From positions 124,001 to 188,000 of the forward strand of contig JABIWH010000005.1 in NCBI GenBank assembly GCA_018701215.1: a stretch of 64,000 nt of DNA, written 5' to 3'. Under the pieces are notes generated by a model that was not told the DNA's origin, searched no databases, and saw only the letters and a list, made by a program, of their open reading frames with translations. Below are positions 1 through 8,548 of this stretch, one piece after another; the stretch's first letter is position 1; every line of letters begins with the position of its first letter. The stretch is from Rhodospirillaceae bacterium. GTDB lineage: Bacteria > Pseudomonadota > Alphaproteobacteria > GCA-2731375. The translations under genes and the position numbers were made by a program.

Positions 1-704
1 GCCTCCGCGTCATGGCCGTCAACACGGGCCACGTCCCAGCCGTACGAGAGGAAACGGGCGCATTGATCATCGCTGACACTGAGAGAGGTCGCCCCATCAA
101 TCGTGATTTCGTTGTCGTCAAACAGCACGATCAGCTTGCCCAGGCGCAAATGCCCGGCCAGGGACGCGGCTTCATGGCTGATCCCTTCCATCAGGCAGCC
201 GTCGCCGGCCAGGGCGTAGGTATAATGATCCACCAGCGCATCGCCAAAGCGGCTGGCCAGCATGCGCTCGCCCAGGGCCATGCCAACGGCGGTGGCAAGG
301 CCCTGGCCCAGCGGGCCGGTGGTGGTTTCAATACCCGTGGCGGCACCGAATTCAGGATGGCCCGCCGTGCGGCTGCCCAGCTGACGGAAATTGCGCAGCT
401 GGCCCATGTCCATATCGCCATAGCCGGTCAGGTGCAGGACGCTGTAAAGCAGCATGGAGCCGTGCCCGGCGGAAAGCACGAAGCGGTCGCGGTCAGGCCA
501 GTTCGGCTTGGCTGGATCAAATTTCAGAAACCGGGAAAACAACACGGTGGCCATGTCGGCGGCGCCCATGGGCATGCCCGGATGGCCCGAATTGGCGGCC
601 TGAACGGCATCGGCGGCTAAAAAGCGAATGGCATTCGCCATTTCGCCATGCCCCGCAGTCTCTGCTGCTACCACGTTACTGTTCGGGGTATCGGTCGGTG
701 TCAT
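1..704 (-). CDS. tkt: Transketolase, N-terminal part (cut by window edge)
   Basis: Transketolase moves two-carbon ketol units between sugar phosphates in the pentose phosphate and related pathways, using thiamine diphosphate in the cytosol. Reading leftward from the ATG at 704, about 234 of the usual ~660 residues are visible. They contain SGHPGMPMGAA near residue 39, the family motif GPLGQG, and the ThDP-binding start GDGCLMEG. No frameshift is seen; the gene simply leaves the window. It is divergent from the DUF4164-zapA unit. The identification is firm from these motifs; which isoform it is cannot be told. Confidence 0.95.
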   Translation of the reverse strand, partial: MTPTDTPNSNVVAAETAGHGEMANAIRFLAADAVQAANSGHPGMPMGAADMATVLFSRFLKFDPAKPNWPDRDRFVLSAGHGSMLLYSVLHLTGYGDMDMGQLRNFRQLGSRTAGHPEFGAATGIETTTGPLGQGLATAVGMALGERMLASRFGDALVDHYTYALAGDGCLMEGISHEAASLAGHLRLGKLIVLFDDNEITIDGATSLSVSDDQCARFLSYGWDVARVDGHDAE

Positions 705-1013
705 ATGGAATCTCGAGATTGTGGTTGCATCCGATCAACAACAGCGCATTTGGACTTCTGAAAACCGCATCTGATAGCCGGATTAACAAGCCTGGTGGAC
801 GGGCAAGCCGGGACGATTTCCACTGATCCCGGGTCGGCGGCCAACATAGCCTCTCACCTTACAAGGTCAACCGGGAATAAGCGGCAAATCACAGGCAATT
901 CGAACTCTTATGCCGCATCAGGTCACGGGCAGGTTGACGCGGTGGCAGGGCCGGCTTTACCCTGCGCCGGAAGGATCTGGTGCAAGCCTTTTTCAAACAA
1001 GACGGAATCCACA
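705..1013. other. Divergent intergenic region tkt / DUF4164
   Basis: This 309-base gap separates two divergently read genes, so it should carry promoters for both. I see no convincing sigma-70 hexamers, no RNA gene and no strong hairpin. The frame of the downstream gene stays open back to 795, but that extension lacks the alanine-rich coiled-coil character of the protein and has no ribosome site. Confidence 0.5.
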
Positions 1014-1310
1014 ATGGCAGATGATGCTGGCGCGAAAGCAAGACTGGAAGCAGCGGTACAGCGGCTGGAGACGGCCCTGGGCCGTGTGGTGGATCGCGGC
1101 GGCGCGGGTGCCGGGGATATTGCCGGTCTGCGCCAGGAGCTGAAGGGCCTCGATTCGCAGTTGGCGGAGGCCCGGGCCGAGCGCGACAACCTGGCCGGAG
1201 AGTTGGCGGCGGCGCGGGCCGAGGGCGCCGCCCTGCAAGAGGCGATGGATGCGGTGTCCGCCCGCCTGGACGGCGCCATAAATTCCGTGCACGCGCTACT
1301 AGACGAATAG
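1014..1310 (+). CDS. DUF4164-like small coiled-coil protein
   Basis: A 98-residue protein starting MADDAGAKARLE. It is almost entirely alanine, glutamate, arginine and leucine in heptad-like spacing, so most of it should form one long coiled coil. Small proteins of this kind (DUF4164) typically sit immediately before zapA in alphaproteobacteria, which fits the 29-base gap here. A link to the division apparatus is therefore plausible but is inference only. I chose ATG 1014 over the longer open frame from 795 because the upstream residues look like translated non-coding sequence. Confidence 0.7.
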   Translation: MADDAGAKARLEAAVQRLETALGRVVDRGGAGAGDIAGLRQELKGLDSQLAEARAERDNLAGELAAARAEGAALQEAMDAVSARLDGAINSVHALLDE

Positions 1311-1339
1311 CGCCGGACCAATAGAATCGGACGAAGGAC

Positions 1340-1675
1340 ATGGCGCAGGTCAATATTCAGATCAATGGCCGGGACTACCTGATTGCCTGTGAGGATGGTG
1401 AGGAAGAGCACCTGACCTTCTTGGCTGAATACATCAACAGCCAGGTTGATGGACTGGTGGAGAGCGTCGGCCAGGTCGGCGAAGCGCGCCTGTTGTTGAT
1501 GGCCTCCCTTTTGGTTGCCGATGAACTGGCCGAGGCCAGCCAGGAGCTGGAAGCTCTGAAAGACGGCAAGGATGGCACAGATGGTACCGGGACGGACGGC
1601 CCTGGAGGGCAATTGGATCTGGTGAAATTGAGCCAACGCATCGAAGACATTGCCGCGCGGCTGGAGAGCGCCTAA
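1340..1675 (+). CDS. zapA: Cell division protein ZapA
   Basis: ZapA binds FtsZ at midcell and promotes bundling of Z-ring protofilaments. The 111-residue product has the family start (MAQVNIQINGRDY), an N-terminal beta-rich globular part to about residue 45, and a C-terminal helix suited to coiled-coil dimerisation. The tail has a short Gly/Asp/Thr-rich stretch near residues 75-90. Length fits the family. It is preceded by the DUF4164 gene and followed by 6S RNA and 5-formyl-THF cyclo-ligase, the classic zapA-ssrS-fau order of proteobacteria, which supports the call strongly. Confidence 0.93.
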   Translation: MAQVNIQINGRDYLIACEDGEEEHLTFLAEYINSQVDGLVESVGQVGEARLLLMASLLVADELAEASQELEALKDGKDGTDGTGTDGPGGQLDLVKLSQRIEDIAARLESA

Positions 1676-1687
1676 ATAGGTACTTCG

Positions 1688-1845
1688 GGCGGGTTCTGCC
1701 GGGTTCGCGAAAAACGGTTCCCTGGGCCAATACCGTTAGTAAGGGAGCTGCCTCTGTTAGGATCGTGGTCCTTTCATTGCGGCGCCCACCTGCGTAAGCA
1801 GGCCACAGCGGAGCAAGGTATTTCGACGGCTTGGCGGTCCCGTCC
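1688..1845 (+). ncRNA. ssrS: 6S RNA
   Basis: 6S RNA mimics an open promoter and sequesters sigma-70 RNA polymerase in stationary phase. The 212-base gap between zapA and fau is where it sits in proteobacteria. It contains the recognisable core TTCCCTGGGCCAATACCG, then TTAGTAAGGGAGCTGCC, and later GGCGCCCACCTGCGTAAGC. The flanks CGGGTTCTGCC (1690-1700) and CTTGGCGGTCCCG (1830-1842) can partly pair as the closing stem. Ends are approximate; a covariance-model search would fix them. Confidence 0.78.
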
Positions 1846-1887
1846 GTCCTAAATTCATAGCGCGACAAGGGGCGCGACAAGAGGTCC

Positions 1888-2466
1888 ATGGCCGCTCACG
1901 ATAAAACCGCAGCGCGGAAACAGGCCCGGATCCGGCGCGCGGCCATTCCGCAGTCGATTCGCAACGATGCCGGCGACCAAGGCGCGACGCACTTCCTGGA
2001 CGCCATCAATCTTTCGCCGAAATCAACTCTGTCCGCCTATTGGCCTTTGGGCGACGAGTTCGACAGCCTGCCCCTCCTGCAGGCGTTACTTCAGGCCGGG
2101 CATCGGATCGCCCTGCCGGTGGTACAGGGCGCCAGCCAGCCCCTGTGTTTTCGTGTCTGGCAACCCGGCGATGCCATGGCGGTCAGTTCCTTTGGCGTTT
2201 CCGAGCCTTTGGCGGCAGCGGCGGAAGTGCAGCCCGATGTCGTGGTCACGCCGTTTTTGGCCTACAATGATGCGGGCTATCGCCTGGGCTATGGTGGCGG
2301 TTATTATGACCGCACGCTACGGGTCTTGCGTCTGGCAAGGCCGGACGTATTAGCGGTAGGTTTGGGTTTCGCGGTGCAGCAGATGTCGGTGCTACCTCAT
2401 GATGCTCATGACGAGCCCCTGGACTGGTTGGTTAATGAACAAGGTGCGCAACGATTTGCACGCTAG
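1888..2466 (+). CDS. fau: 5-formyltetrahydrofolate cyclo-ligase
   Basis: This enzyme converts 5-formyl-THF to 5,10-methenyl-THF with ATP, returning a dead-end folate to the one-carbon pool. The 192-residue protein has a Lys/Arg-rich N-terminal helix and the diagnostic loop RLGYGGGYYDR near residues 132-142, which binds ATP-Mg and folate. Length is typical. The ATG at 1888 gives the canonical N-terminus. It follows 6S RNA, the usual neighbour, and is followed 30 bases later by a metallophosphoesterase gene, probably on the same transcript. Confidence 0.93.
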   Translation: MAAHDKTAARKQARIRRAAIPQSIRNDAGDQGATHFLDAINLSPKSTLSAYWPLGDEFDSLPLLQALLQAGHRIALPVVQGASQPLCFRVWQPGDAMAVSSFGVSEPLAAAAEVQPDVVVTPFLAYNDAGYRLGYGGGYYDRTLRVLRLARPDVLAVGLGFAVQQMSVLPHDAHDEPLDWLVNEQGAQRFAR

Positions 2467-2496
2467 CCTCGGAAGGGGCTGTAAAGGAGTAATTGA

Positions 2497-3324
2497 GTGA
2501 AACTGCTTTATCTAGGCGATTTGGTTGGCCGGGCCGGTCGCACGGCGGTGGTTGAAAGCTTGCCGCAATTGCGCCGGGATCTGGATCTGGATTTCGTCAT
2601 CGTCAATGGCGAGAACGCCGCCAATGGCTTTGGCATCACGCCAAAGATCTGCGATCAGGTCTATGCCGCCGGCGCGGATGTGATCGTTCTGGGCAATCAC
2701 GCCTGGGACGCCCGCGAGATTATCCCGCATATTGATGGCGAGCCGCGCCTGATCCGCCCTCTGAACCTGCCCAGCGGCACGCCGGGGCGCGGCGCCAGTG
2801 TGTTCGAGGTGCCGGGCGAGCGGCGCATTCTGATCGTGCAGGTGTTGGGGCGGATTTTCATGGACCCGCTGGATGATCCCTTCGCCGCCGCCGCCGGCGC
2901 CTTGAAGGCACATACCCTGGGCGGCAGCGTGAACGCCATCTTTGTCGACATGCATGCCGAGGCGACGTCGGAAAAGACCGCCATTGGTCATTATCTGGAC
3001 GGTCAGGTCAGCTGTGTCTTCGGCACCCATACGCATGTGCCCACGGCGGATCATCAGATCCTGCCCGGCGGCACCGGATATATGAGCGATGTGGGAATGT
3101 GCGGTGATTATGATTCGGTGATCGGCATGGAAAAATCGGAACCGATCCGCCGCTTTACCCGGAAAATGCCCGGCGCCCGCTTTGCCCCGGCGACGGGCGA
3201 AGCGACGGTCTGCGGCGTCTATGTGGAAATCGATGATAAGACGGGTTTGACCACATATTTGGCGCCATTGCGCCAGGGTGGCCGCCTGGGTTCCGCCTGG
3301 CCGCTGCCAGGCGCGCGCGATTAG
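2497..3324 (+). CDS. TIGR00282/YmdB-family metallophosphoesterase
   Basis: A 275-residue cytosolic metallophosphoesterase of the YmdB type; characterised relatives hydrolyse 2',3'-cyclic nucleotides. Metal-site motifs are present: GDLVGRAGR at residues 7-15, NGENAANGFG near 38-47, GNHAWD near 66-71 and GTHTHVPTAD near 176-185. The start is a GTG at 2497, fixed by AAAGGAGT six bases upstream and by the typical N-terminus MKLLYLGD. The substrate in this organism is unknown. Confidence 0.9.
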   Translation: MKLLYLGDLVGRAGRTAVVESLPQLRRDLDLDFVIVNGENAANGFGITPKICDQVYAAGADVIVLGNHAWDAREIIPHIDGEPRLIRPLNLPSGTPGRGASVFEVPGERRILIVQVLGRIFMDPLDDPFAAAAGALKAHTLGGSVNAIFVDMHAEATSEKTAIGHYLDGQVSCVFGTHTHVPTADHQILPGGTGYMSDVGMCGDYDSVIGMEKSEPIRRFTRKMPGARFAPATGEATVCGVYVEIDDKTGLTTYLAPLRQGGRLGSAWPLPGARD

Positions 3325-3333
3325 CTCGACGAA

Positions 3334-3558
3334 TTAGGTCTCGCCGGACTGGGCGGCCAGATCCTTGGTCAAATCGGTGCAGCGTTCGGCCACGTATTGC
3401 AGGCGCCGCGCGGCAGTGGATTCGTCCGTCGGCGCCTCGACGATGGACAAAGCCACATCAAGGGCAAAGATACCGGCCTGGGTGGTGGCGGCGGCTTGTT
3501 CCAGCCGATTGGCACCTTCGGGCAGCGCCAGACGGTCTAGTGAATCGGAATTCGACAA
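3334..3558 (-). CDS. Small hypothetical protein, 74 aa
   Basis: I do not recognise this protein. It is acidic and alanine-rich with helical character, and shows no signal peptide, membrane segment or metal motif. It converges on the metallophosphoesterase gene (9-base gap) and diverges from yebC. Codon use looks like that of a real high-GC gene. It could be a lineage-specific small protein. The opposite strand also carries a 75-residue open frame over the same bases, so coding status is only moderately sure. Confidence 0.5.
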   Translation of the reverse strand: MSNSDSLDRLALPEGANRLEQAAATTQAGIFALDVALSIVEAPTDESTAARRLQYVAERCTDLTKDLAAQSGET

Positions 3559-3869
3559 GGTAAAAATCCCTTCCCTCGGATCTTCTAAATGACGTCAGCA
3601 CAATCTGCGCCCACACTGTTAACAAAGCCTTACCGATTGCGGCATTAGTACGGGCCCGGCACAATGGGCGGCGTGCGGGGCGGGGCGCGGTATTTTCCTT
3701 CGCCCTATTGTTGCCATATTGGCCGTTTATGGGTATGTGCTGCGCGCGACCACAATATCTGGTAAATTTTTTGGTGATTCGTGCGCCCTGTGGGGAGCTG
3801 CGTCATATAGACGCCGCAAACAGCGATTTTGGGGCTGGCGGCACGTAAAACTAGGGTGATTTGACGACC
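3559..3869. promoter_or_regulatory. Divergent promoter region before yebC-ruvCAB-tol
   Basis: A 311-base gap, noticeably more AT-rich from about 3700 to 3780 than the flanking genes. It should hold the promoter for the long downstream unit that begins with yebC. I cannot pick a specific -35/-10 pair with confidence. The purine run AGGGTGA at 3853-3859 is the likely ribosome site for yebC. No RNA gene or strong palindrome is seen. Confidence 0.4.
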
Positions 3870-4619
3870 ATGGCAGGCCATTCACAATTTAAGAACATCA
3901 TGCACCGCAAAGGCGCCCAGGACGCCAAGCGGTCGAAAGTTTTCACCAAGCTGATCCGCGAGATCACGGTGGCCGCGCGCAGCGGCATGCCGGACCCGGA
4001 AATGAACCCGCGCCTGCGCGCCGCCGTCCAGGCCGCCCGCGCCGCCAATATGCCCAAGGAGAACGTGGCCCGCGCCGTCAAGCGCGCCACCCAAGCAGGT
4101 GAAGGCGATAACTATGAAGAGATCCGCTACGAAGGCTATGGTCCTGGCGGCGTCTGCCTGATCGTCGAGGCCCTGACCGACAACCGCAACCGCACCGCCT
4201 CGGAAGTGCGCGCCGCATTTACAAAATTCGGCGGCAATCTTGGCGAGACCGGCAGCGTTGCCTATCAGTTCGACCGCGTTGGCAGCATTGAGTATCCGGC
4301 CGATGTCGCGGATTCCGATGCCATGTTCGAGGCCGCGGTGGAAGCCGGCGCCGACGACGTGGAAAGCCACGAAGGCGGGCACGAAATCATCTGCGCCGCC
4401 AATGATCTGCACGAAGTGGCCAAGGCCCTGGAAGATCAGTTCGGCGAGCCCAAGGCGGCGCGTCTGAACTGGCGTCCGCAAAACTCGGTTCCCATGGACG
4501 AGGGCGGCGCCTCGACCTTGTTCAAGTTGTTGGAGGCTTTGGATGATAGCGACGATGTGCAACAGGTCTCGGCTAATTTCGATGTTTCCGACGAGATCAT
4601 GCAGAAGCTGAACAGCTAG
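3870..4619 (+). CDS. yebC: YebC/PmpR-family regulatory protein (TACO1-like)
   Basis: YebC proteins are cytosolic; relatives act as DNA-binding regulators, and recent work on the family ties them to translation of difficult sequences. The 249-residue product opens with the hallmark MAGHSQFKNIMHRKGAQDAKRSK block and carries the KRATQAGEGDNYEEIRYEGYG region near residues 75-95. ATG 3870 is preferred to TTG 3861 because the family begins at this Met and AGGGTGA lies ten bases before it. It is followed by ruvC, its common partner; the 18-base gap suggests one operon. Confidence 0.95.
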   Translation: MAGHSQFKNIMHRKGAQDAKRSKVFTKLIREITVAARSGMPDPEMNPRLRAAVQAARAANMPKENVARAVKRATQAGEGDNYEEIRYEGYGPGGVCLIVEALTDNRNRTASEVRAAFTKFGGNLGETGSVAYQFDRVGSIEYPADVADSDAMFEAAVEAGADDVESHEGGHEIICAANDLHEVAKALEDQFGEPKAARLNWRPQNSVPMDEGGASTLFKLLEALDDSDDVQQVSANFDVSDEIMQKLNS

Positions 4620-4637
4620 TTGAAAGGTCACTCCGGC

Positions 4638-5180
4638 ATGCGCCTGATTGGTATTGATCCCGGCCTGCAGCGTACCGGTTGGGGTGTGCTTGCGGTTGAG
4701 GGCAGCCGCCTGAGCCATGTCGGTCATGGGGTGCTGATCTCTGATCGCAAGCTGCCCCTCGCCGAGCGTCTGCGCCAGTTGTATCAGGCCCTGGGCGATG
4801 TCTTGAGCCAGTGGCAGCCGGTCGAAGCGGCGGTCGAGGAGACCTTCGTCAATAAGAATCCCAGCTCCACCCTGAAACTTGGTCAGGCCCGCGGCGTATT
4901 GCTGTTGGCGCCGGCCATGGCCGGAATTCCGGTTTCCGAATACACCCCTAATTTGATCAAGAAATCCGTGGTTGGCACTGGCCATGCACAAAAGGCCCAG
5001 GTCGCCATGATGGTGACGACACTGTTGCCGGCGGCGGGCAATGTGACGGATGACGCAGCCGACGCCTTGGCGGTGGCGATCTGTCATGCCCATCTGCGGC
5101 GCAACCAGCAGATCATGGCGCAAGTCGCGAAGAACGAGGAAAAAGCCGGGCCCAATAGGCGCCAGGGGGTGGGCCCATGA
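4638..5180 (+). CDS. ruvC: Holliday junction resolvase RuvC
   Basis: RuvC is the Mg-dependent endonuclease that cuts Holliday junctions after RuvAB branch migration. The 180-residue protein starts MRLIGIDPGLQRTGWG, putting the first catalytic Asp at residue 7. The second acidic motif is AVEETFVNKNPSSTLKLGQARG (read here as VEETF and LKLGQARG) around residues 65-85, and the C-terminal DDAADALAVA gives the last acidic pair. ATG 4638 follows GAAAGG. Its stop overlaps the ruvA start in ATGA, so the two are translationally coupled. Confidence 0.96.
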   Translation: MRLIGIDPGLQRTGWGVLAVEGSRLSHVGHGVLISDRKLPLAERLRQLYQALGDVLSQWQPVEAAVEETFVNKNPSSTLKLGQARGVLLLAPAMAGIPVSEYTPNLIKKSVVGTGHAQKAQVAMMVTTLLPAAGNVTDDAADALAVAICHAHLRRNQQIMAQVAKNEEKAGPNRRQGVGP

Positions 5181-5788
5181 TTGCCAAGCTGTCGGGCCGT
5201 CTGGACGTGAGTGGCGAGAACACCTGCATCATCGATGTGGGCGGCGTCGGTTATCTGGTATTTTGTTCCGGTCGCACCTTGTCCAACCTGGGCGTTGCAG
5301 GCGGCGCGGTATCCCTGTTGATCGAGACCCACGTGCGCGAGGATCATATCCACCTTTACGGCTTTGCCGAGGCGGCCGAGCGGGATTGGTTCACATTGCT
5401 ATTGGGCGTGCAAGGCGTCGGCGCCAAAGTCGCCCTGGGCATCCTGTCTACATTGGCGCCGGACGAGTTGACCCAGGCAGTGCTGGCCCAGGACAAGGCG
5501 ATGATCACCCGAGCTCCCGGCGTTGGTCCGAAAGTTGGAAACCGCATTGTCACCGAATTGAAAGACAAAGTGGGCAACTTGGCCCTGGGCCCCGGCGCCG
5601 CGGCCAACGATGCCACACCAAACAACGCGGCGCGGGGACCGGCGGCGGATGCTGTTTCGGCCCTGGTCAATCTAGGCTATCGCCCGGCCGAGGCCCAGCG
5701 TGCCGTGCAAACCGCTGCCACCAGTCTGGGCGAGACCGCGGAACTGCAAACCTTGATCCGCGACAGCCTGAGGCAATTGGCATCATGA
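5177..5788 (+). CDS. ruvA: Holliday junction DNA helicase subunit RuvA
   Basis: RuvA tetramers bind the four-way junction and load RuvB rings. The 203-residue protein begins MIAKLSGRLD, with an OB-fold N-terminal domain to about residue 65. Two helix-hairpin-helix motifs follow (GVQGVGAKVAL and APGVGPKVGNRIV, near residues 75-125), and a flexible Gly/Ala linker leads to the C-terminal domain that contacts RuvB (from about residue 155). It overlaps ruvC and ruvB by four bases on each side, giving the standard ruvCAB operon. Confidence 0.96.
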   Translation: MIAKLSGRLDVSGENTCIIDVGGVGYLVFCSGRTLSNLGVAGGAVSLLIETHVREDHIHLYGFAEAAERDWFTLLLGVQGVGAKVALGILSTLAPDELTQAVLAQDKAMITRAPGVGPKVGNRIVTELKDKVGNLALGPGAAANDATPNNAARGPAADAVSALVNLGYRPAEAQRAVQTAATSLGETAELQTLIRDSLRQLAS

Positions 5789-6882
5789 GCGAGTTCATGG
5801 GTGAGACCACGCCCGAACGCCTCGTCACCACCCAGGCGGCGGGCGAAGACGGCATCGATGTGGGCCTGCGGCCCCAGGGCCTGGCTGAATTTGTCGGCCA
5901 GCGGGCGGAAAAGGAAAATCTGCGCATCTACATCGAGGCGGCCCGGCAGCGCGGCGAGGCCCTGGATCATGTGCTGTTTCACGGCCCGCCCGGATTGGGC
6001 AAGACCACCCTGGCGCAGATCGTGGCGCGGGAGTTGGGCGTATCCTTCCGCGCCACCTCGGGCCCGGTCATTGCCAAGGCCGGCGATCTGGCCGCCATCC
6101 TGACCCACCTGGAAGAACGTGATGTCCTGTTCATTGATGAAATTCATCGCCTGAGCCCGGTGGTCGAGGAAGTGCTGTATCCAGCCATGGAAGATTTCCA
6201 GTTGGATCTGGTGATCGGCGAAGGGCCGGCGGCGCGCACCGTGCGTATCGATCTGCCGCCCTTCACGTTGGTGGGGGCGACCACCCGCTCTGGTCTGATC
6301 ACCACGCCTTTGCGCGAGCGTTTTGGCATTCCCATTCGGTTACGATTCTATGAAGTGGCGGAGCTGGAACATATCGTTGCCCGCGCCGCCGGGCTGTTGG
6401 CCTTGAACCTGACGGACGATGGCGCGCTGGAAATCGCCAAACGCTCGCGCGGCACGCCGCGGGTGGCGGTACGGCTGCTGCGCCGGGTCCGGGATTTCGC
6501 CACCGTCGCCGGCGCCAAGCAAATCGACGCCATCAAGGCGGACGCGGCCCTGAACCGCCTGGAAGTAGACCAGCGCGGCCTGGACGCCATGGACCGCCGT
6601 TATCTCAGTTGCATCGCCCGGGATTTCGAGGGCGGCCCCGTCGGGGTGGAGACCATCGCCGCCTCGCTGTCCGAACAGCGCGATGCCATCGAAGATATTA
6701 TCGAGCCGTATCTGATCCAACAGGCCCTGTTGCAACGCACCCCGCGGGGCCGTGTACTGACCCGGCAGGGCTATGCGCATCTGGGGCTTGCCGCCCCGAA
6801 AGCCAAGCAAGCGCAGATCGAGCTGTTGCCGCTTGCGGAGGGAGAACTTGCAGACGGTGAAGAGGAGGGCGGCGATGTCTGA
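5785..6882 (+). CDS. ruvB: Holliday junction DNA helicase RuvB
   Basis: RuvB is the AAA+ hexameric motor that drives branch migration. The 365-residue protein has Walker A GPPGLGKTT near residues 67-75, Walker B DEIHRLS near 118, sensor and Arg-finger region ATTRSGLITTPLRERFG near 170-185, and the C-terminal winged helix ending in TPRGRVLTRQGYAHLG. The frame is open far upstream, but the true start is ATG 5785, overlapping the ruvA stop. Its end overlaps ybgC by eight bases, linking recombination and Tol genes on one transcript. Confidence 0.97.
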   Translation: MSEFMGETTPERLVTTQAAGEDGIDVGLRPQGLAEFVGQRAEKENLRIYIEAARQRGEALDHVLFHGPPGLGKTTLAQIVARELGVSFRATSGPVIAKAGDLAAILTHLEERDVLFIDEIHRLSPVVEEVLYPAMEDFQLDLVIGEGPAARTVRIDLPPFTLVGATTRSGLITTPLRERFGIPIRLRFYEVAELEHIVARAAGLLALNLTDDGALEIAKRSRGTPRVAVRLLRRVRDFATVAGAKQIDAIKADAALNRLEVDQRGLDAMDRRYLSCIARDFEGGPVGVETIAASLSEQRDAIEDIIEPYLIQQALLQRTPRGRVLTRQGYAHLGLAAPKAKQAQIELLPLAEGELADGEEEGGDV

Positions 6883-7348
6883 AATCCAGATATCCCAGCC
6901 ACATCGCTTCATGGTCCGGATTTATTGGGAAGACACCGATGCCGCCGGCATCGTGTACTACGCCAACTATCTGCGCTTTCTGGAGCGCGCCCGCAGCGAC
7001 CTGGTGCGCCAGGCCGGGATTGATCAGGTGGCTCTGTTGGACAGCGACGGCGTGGTCTTTCCCGTACGCCGTTGCGAGATTGACTATCTGCAACCCGCCC
7101 GCCTGGACGACGAGGTTGAAGTCCGGACCAGTATCCAAAAATTGGGCGGTGCCAGCATGGCGATGGTTCAGGACATCCATCGTGGCGATCAGACCCTGGT
7201 CCGCGCCAAGGTACGTCTGGCTTGCACCGGCCCCGGCGGCCGGCCCCGGCGCCTGCCCGCGAACGTGCGTGCGGCGCTGTCACAAATTGTTTTATCCGAG
7301 CCAAAGCCCGCTCATAAGCCCGCCCTTAATCTTGAGACTAGGAACTGA
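6875..7348 (+). CDS. ybgC: Acyl-CoA thioesterase YbgC of the Tol-Pal system
   Basis: YbgC is a hotdog-fold thioesterase encoded at the head of tol-pal operons. The 157-residue protein has the active-site block EDTDAAGIVYYANYLRFLERAR at residues 19-40 (quoted core DTDAAGIVYYANY), with the catalytic Asp at residue 22. ATG 6875 is set by AGGAGG at 6863-6868. It overlaps ruvB and is followed four bases later by tolQ. The C-terminal ~30 residues after the hotdog fold are less conserved in character. Confidence 0.93.
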   Translation: MSEIQISQPHRFMVRIYWEDTDAAGIVYYANYLRFLERARSDLVRQAGIDQVALLDSDGVVFPVRRCEIDYLQPARLDDEVEVRTSIQKLGGASMAMVQDIHRGDQTLVRAKVRLACTGPGGRPRRLPANVRAALSQIVLSEPKPAHKPALNLETRN

Positions 7349-7352
7349 ATGA

Positions 7353-8087
7353 ATGGAAAATCAAGCCGTTGATGCCGTCGCACTCGCGGGCTCCGCCGTC
7401 GCCGCGGATTTCTCTCTTTGGGGTCTGTTTCTCAAGGCGGATTGGTTGGTCAAGGCGGTGATGTTGGTGCTGATTGGGGCATCGTTCTGGTGCTGGGCGA
7501 TAATTTTCGAGAAAGGCATCCGCTTTCGCCGCCTGCGCGCCCAGGCAGATGCCTTCGAGGATTCGTTTTGGTCCGGCGGCAGCCTGGAAGATCTGTTCGA
7601 TAAAATTGGCACCCGGCCCGACCACCCCATGGAGCTGCTGTTCGTCTCGGCCATGCGGGAGTGGCGGCGCTCCACCTCCAAGGGTCTGTCTGGCGAAGAC
7701 TTTCTGCGCGCCGGCATCAAGGACCGCATCGTACAGGTCATGCATATCACCCTGACCCGCGAGATCGAACGGTTGGAGCGTTACATGGGCTTCCTCGCCA
7801 CGGTCGGCTCCACCGCGCCCTTTATTGGATTGTTCGGCACGGTCTGGGGCATTATGAATTCGTTCCAGGCCATCGCCTTGACCAAGAACACCAATCTGGC
7901 CGTGGTCGCGCCCGGCATCGCCGAGGCCTTGTTCGCCACCGCCCTGGGGTTGATCGCGGCGATCCCGGCCGTGGTCGCCTACAACAAATTTTCCACTGAC
8001 CTGGGCCGCTACAGCATTCGCCTGGAAGGTTTCGTGGGCGAGTTCTCGGCCATTCTGTCCCGTCAATTGGATGAAAGGCAGGATTGA
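7353..8087 (+). CDS. tolQ: Tol-Pal proton channel subunit TolQ
   Basis: TolQ forms, with TolR, the inner-membrane proton channel that energises TolA during outer-membrane constriction. The 244-residue product shows three membrane segments: about residues 25-47, 142-165 (around the conserved APFIGLFGTVWGIMNSF) and 178-200 (IAEALFATALGLIAAIPAVVAY, quoted core ALFATALGLIAAIP). This is the ExbB/MotA/TolQ pattern. It overlaps tolR by one base at TGATG. Confidence 0.96.
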   Translation: MENQAVDAVALAGSAVAADFSLWGLFLKADWLVKAVMLVLIGASFWCWAIIFEKGIRFRRLRAQADAFEDSFWSGGSLEDLFDKIGTRPDHPMELLFVSAMREWRRSTSKGLSGEDFLRAGIKDRIVQVMHITLTREIERLERYMGFLATVGSTAPFIGLFGTVWGIMNSFQAIALTKNTNLAVVAPGIAEALFATALGLIAAIPAVVAYNKFSTDLGRYSIRLEGFVGEFSAILSRQLDERQD

Positions 8088-8536
8088 TGGCCGGCTCCGC
8101 ACAGCAATCATCGCGTCTGGGCCGCCGGCCCGGGCGTTATGCCACCATGTCCGAAATCAATGTAACGCCCTTTGTTGACGTGATGCTGGTCTTGCTGGTG
8201 GTCTTCATGATCACCGCGCCCCTGCTGACCGTGGGCGTGCCCATTGATCTGCCCAAGGCCTCCGCCTCCAACCTGCAAGGCAACGAGGAACCTTTGACCG
8301 TCTCGATCAGTGACAAGGGAGAAATCTTCCTGCAGGAGACCCTGGTGGGCCGTGAGGAATTGGTGGCCCGGCTGCTGGCCATCGCGGAAAACCGAACCTC
8401 GCGGCGGGTTTTTGTGCGCGGCGACCGTTCGGTCGATTACGGCGCGGTGATGGCGGTGATGAGCCGTTTAAACGCCGCCGGCTTCAATAAAGTGGCTCTG
8501 GTGACCGAAGCACCCCGAAGCCAAGTGCAGAAGTAG
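8087..8536 (+). CDS. tolR: Tol-Pal proton channel subunit TolR
   Basis: TolR is a bitopic inner-membrane protein that works with TolQ as the proton-driven stator. The 149-residue protein has a short cytosolic Arg-rich N-terminus and then MSEINVTPFVDVMLVLLVVF, where the Asp in FVDVML is the proton-carrying residue. A periplasmic domain ends with FNKVALVTE. ATG 8087 overlaps the tolQ stop; a TTG three bases earlier is the alternative. tolA begins 12 bases after the stop, in the same frame. Confidence 0.95.
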   Translation: MAGSAQQSSRLGRRPGRYATMSEINVTPFVDVMLVLLVVFMITAPLLTVGVPIDLPKASASNLQGNEEPLTVSISDKGEIFLQETLVGREELVARLLAIAENRTSRRVFVRGDRSVDYGAVMAVMSRLNAAGFNKVALVTEAPRSQVQK

Positions 8537-8548
8537 CGGTGCCCGGCC

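Noticed and set aside
3882..5123. A 413-residue minus-strand open frame opposite yebC and ruvC.
   Set aside because: Shadow of two well-identified genes; rich in His/Gly/Ala as expected of antisense high-GC frames, with no domain.
5050..5784. A long N-terminal extension of ruvB.
   Set aside because: It runs through ruvC and ruvA in the wrong frame. RuvB begins at 5785, overlapping the ruvA stop, with the family N-terminus.
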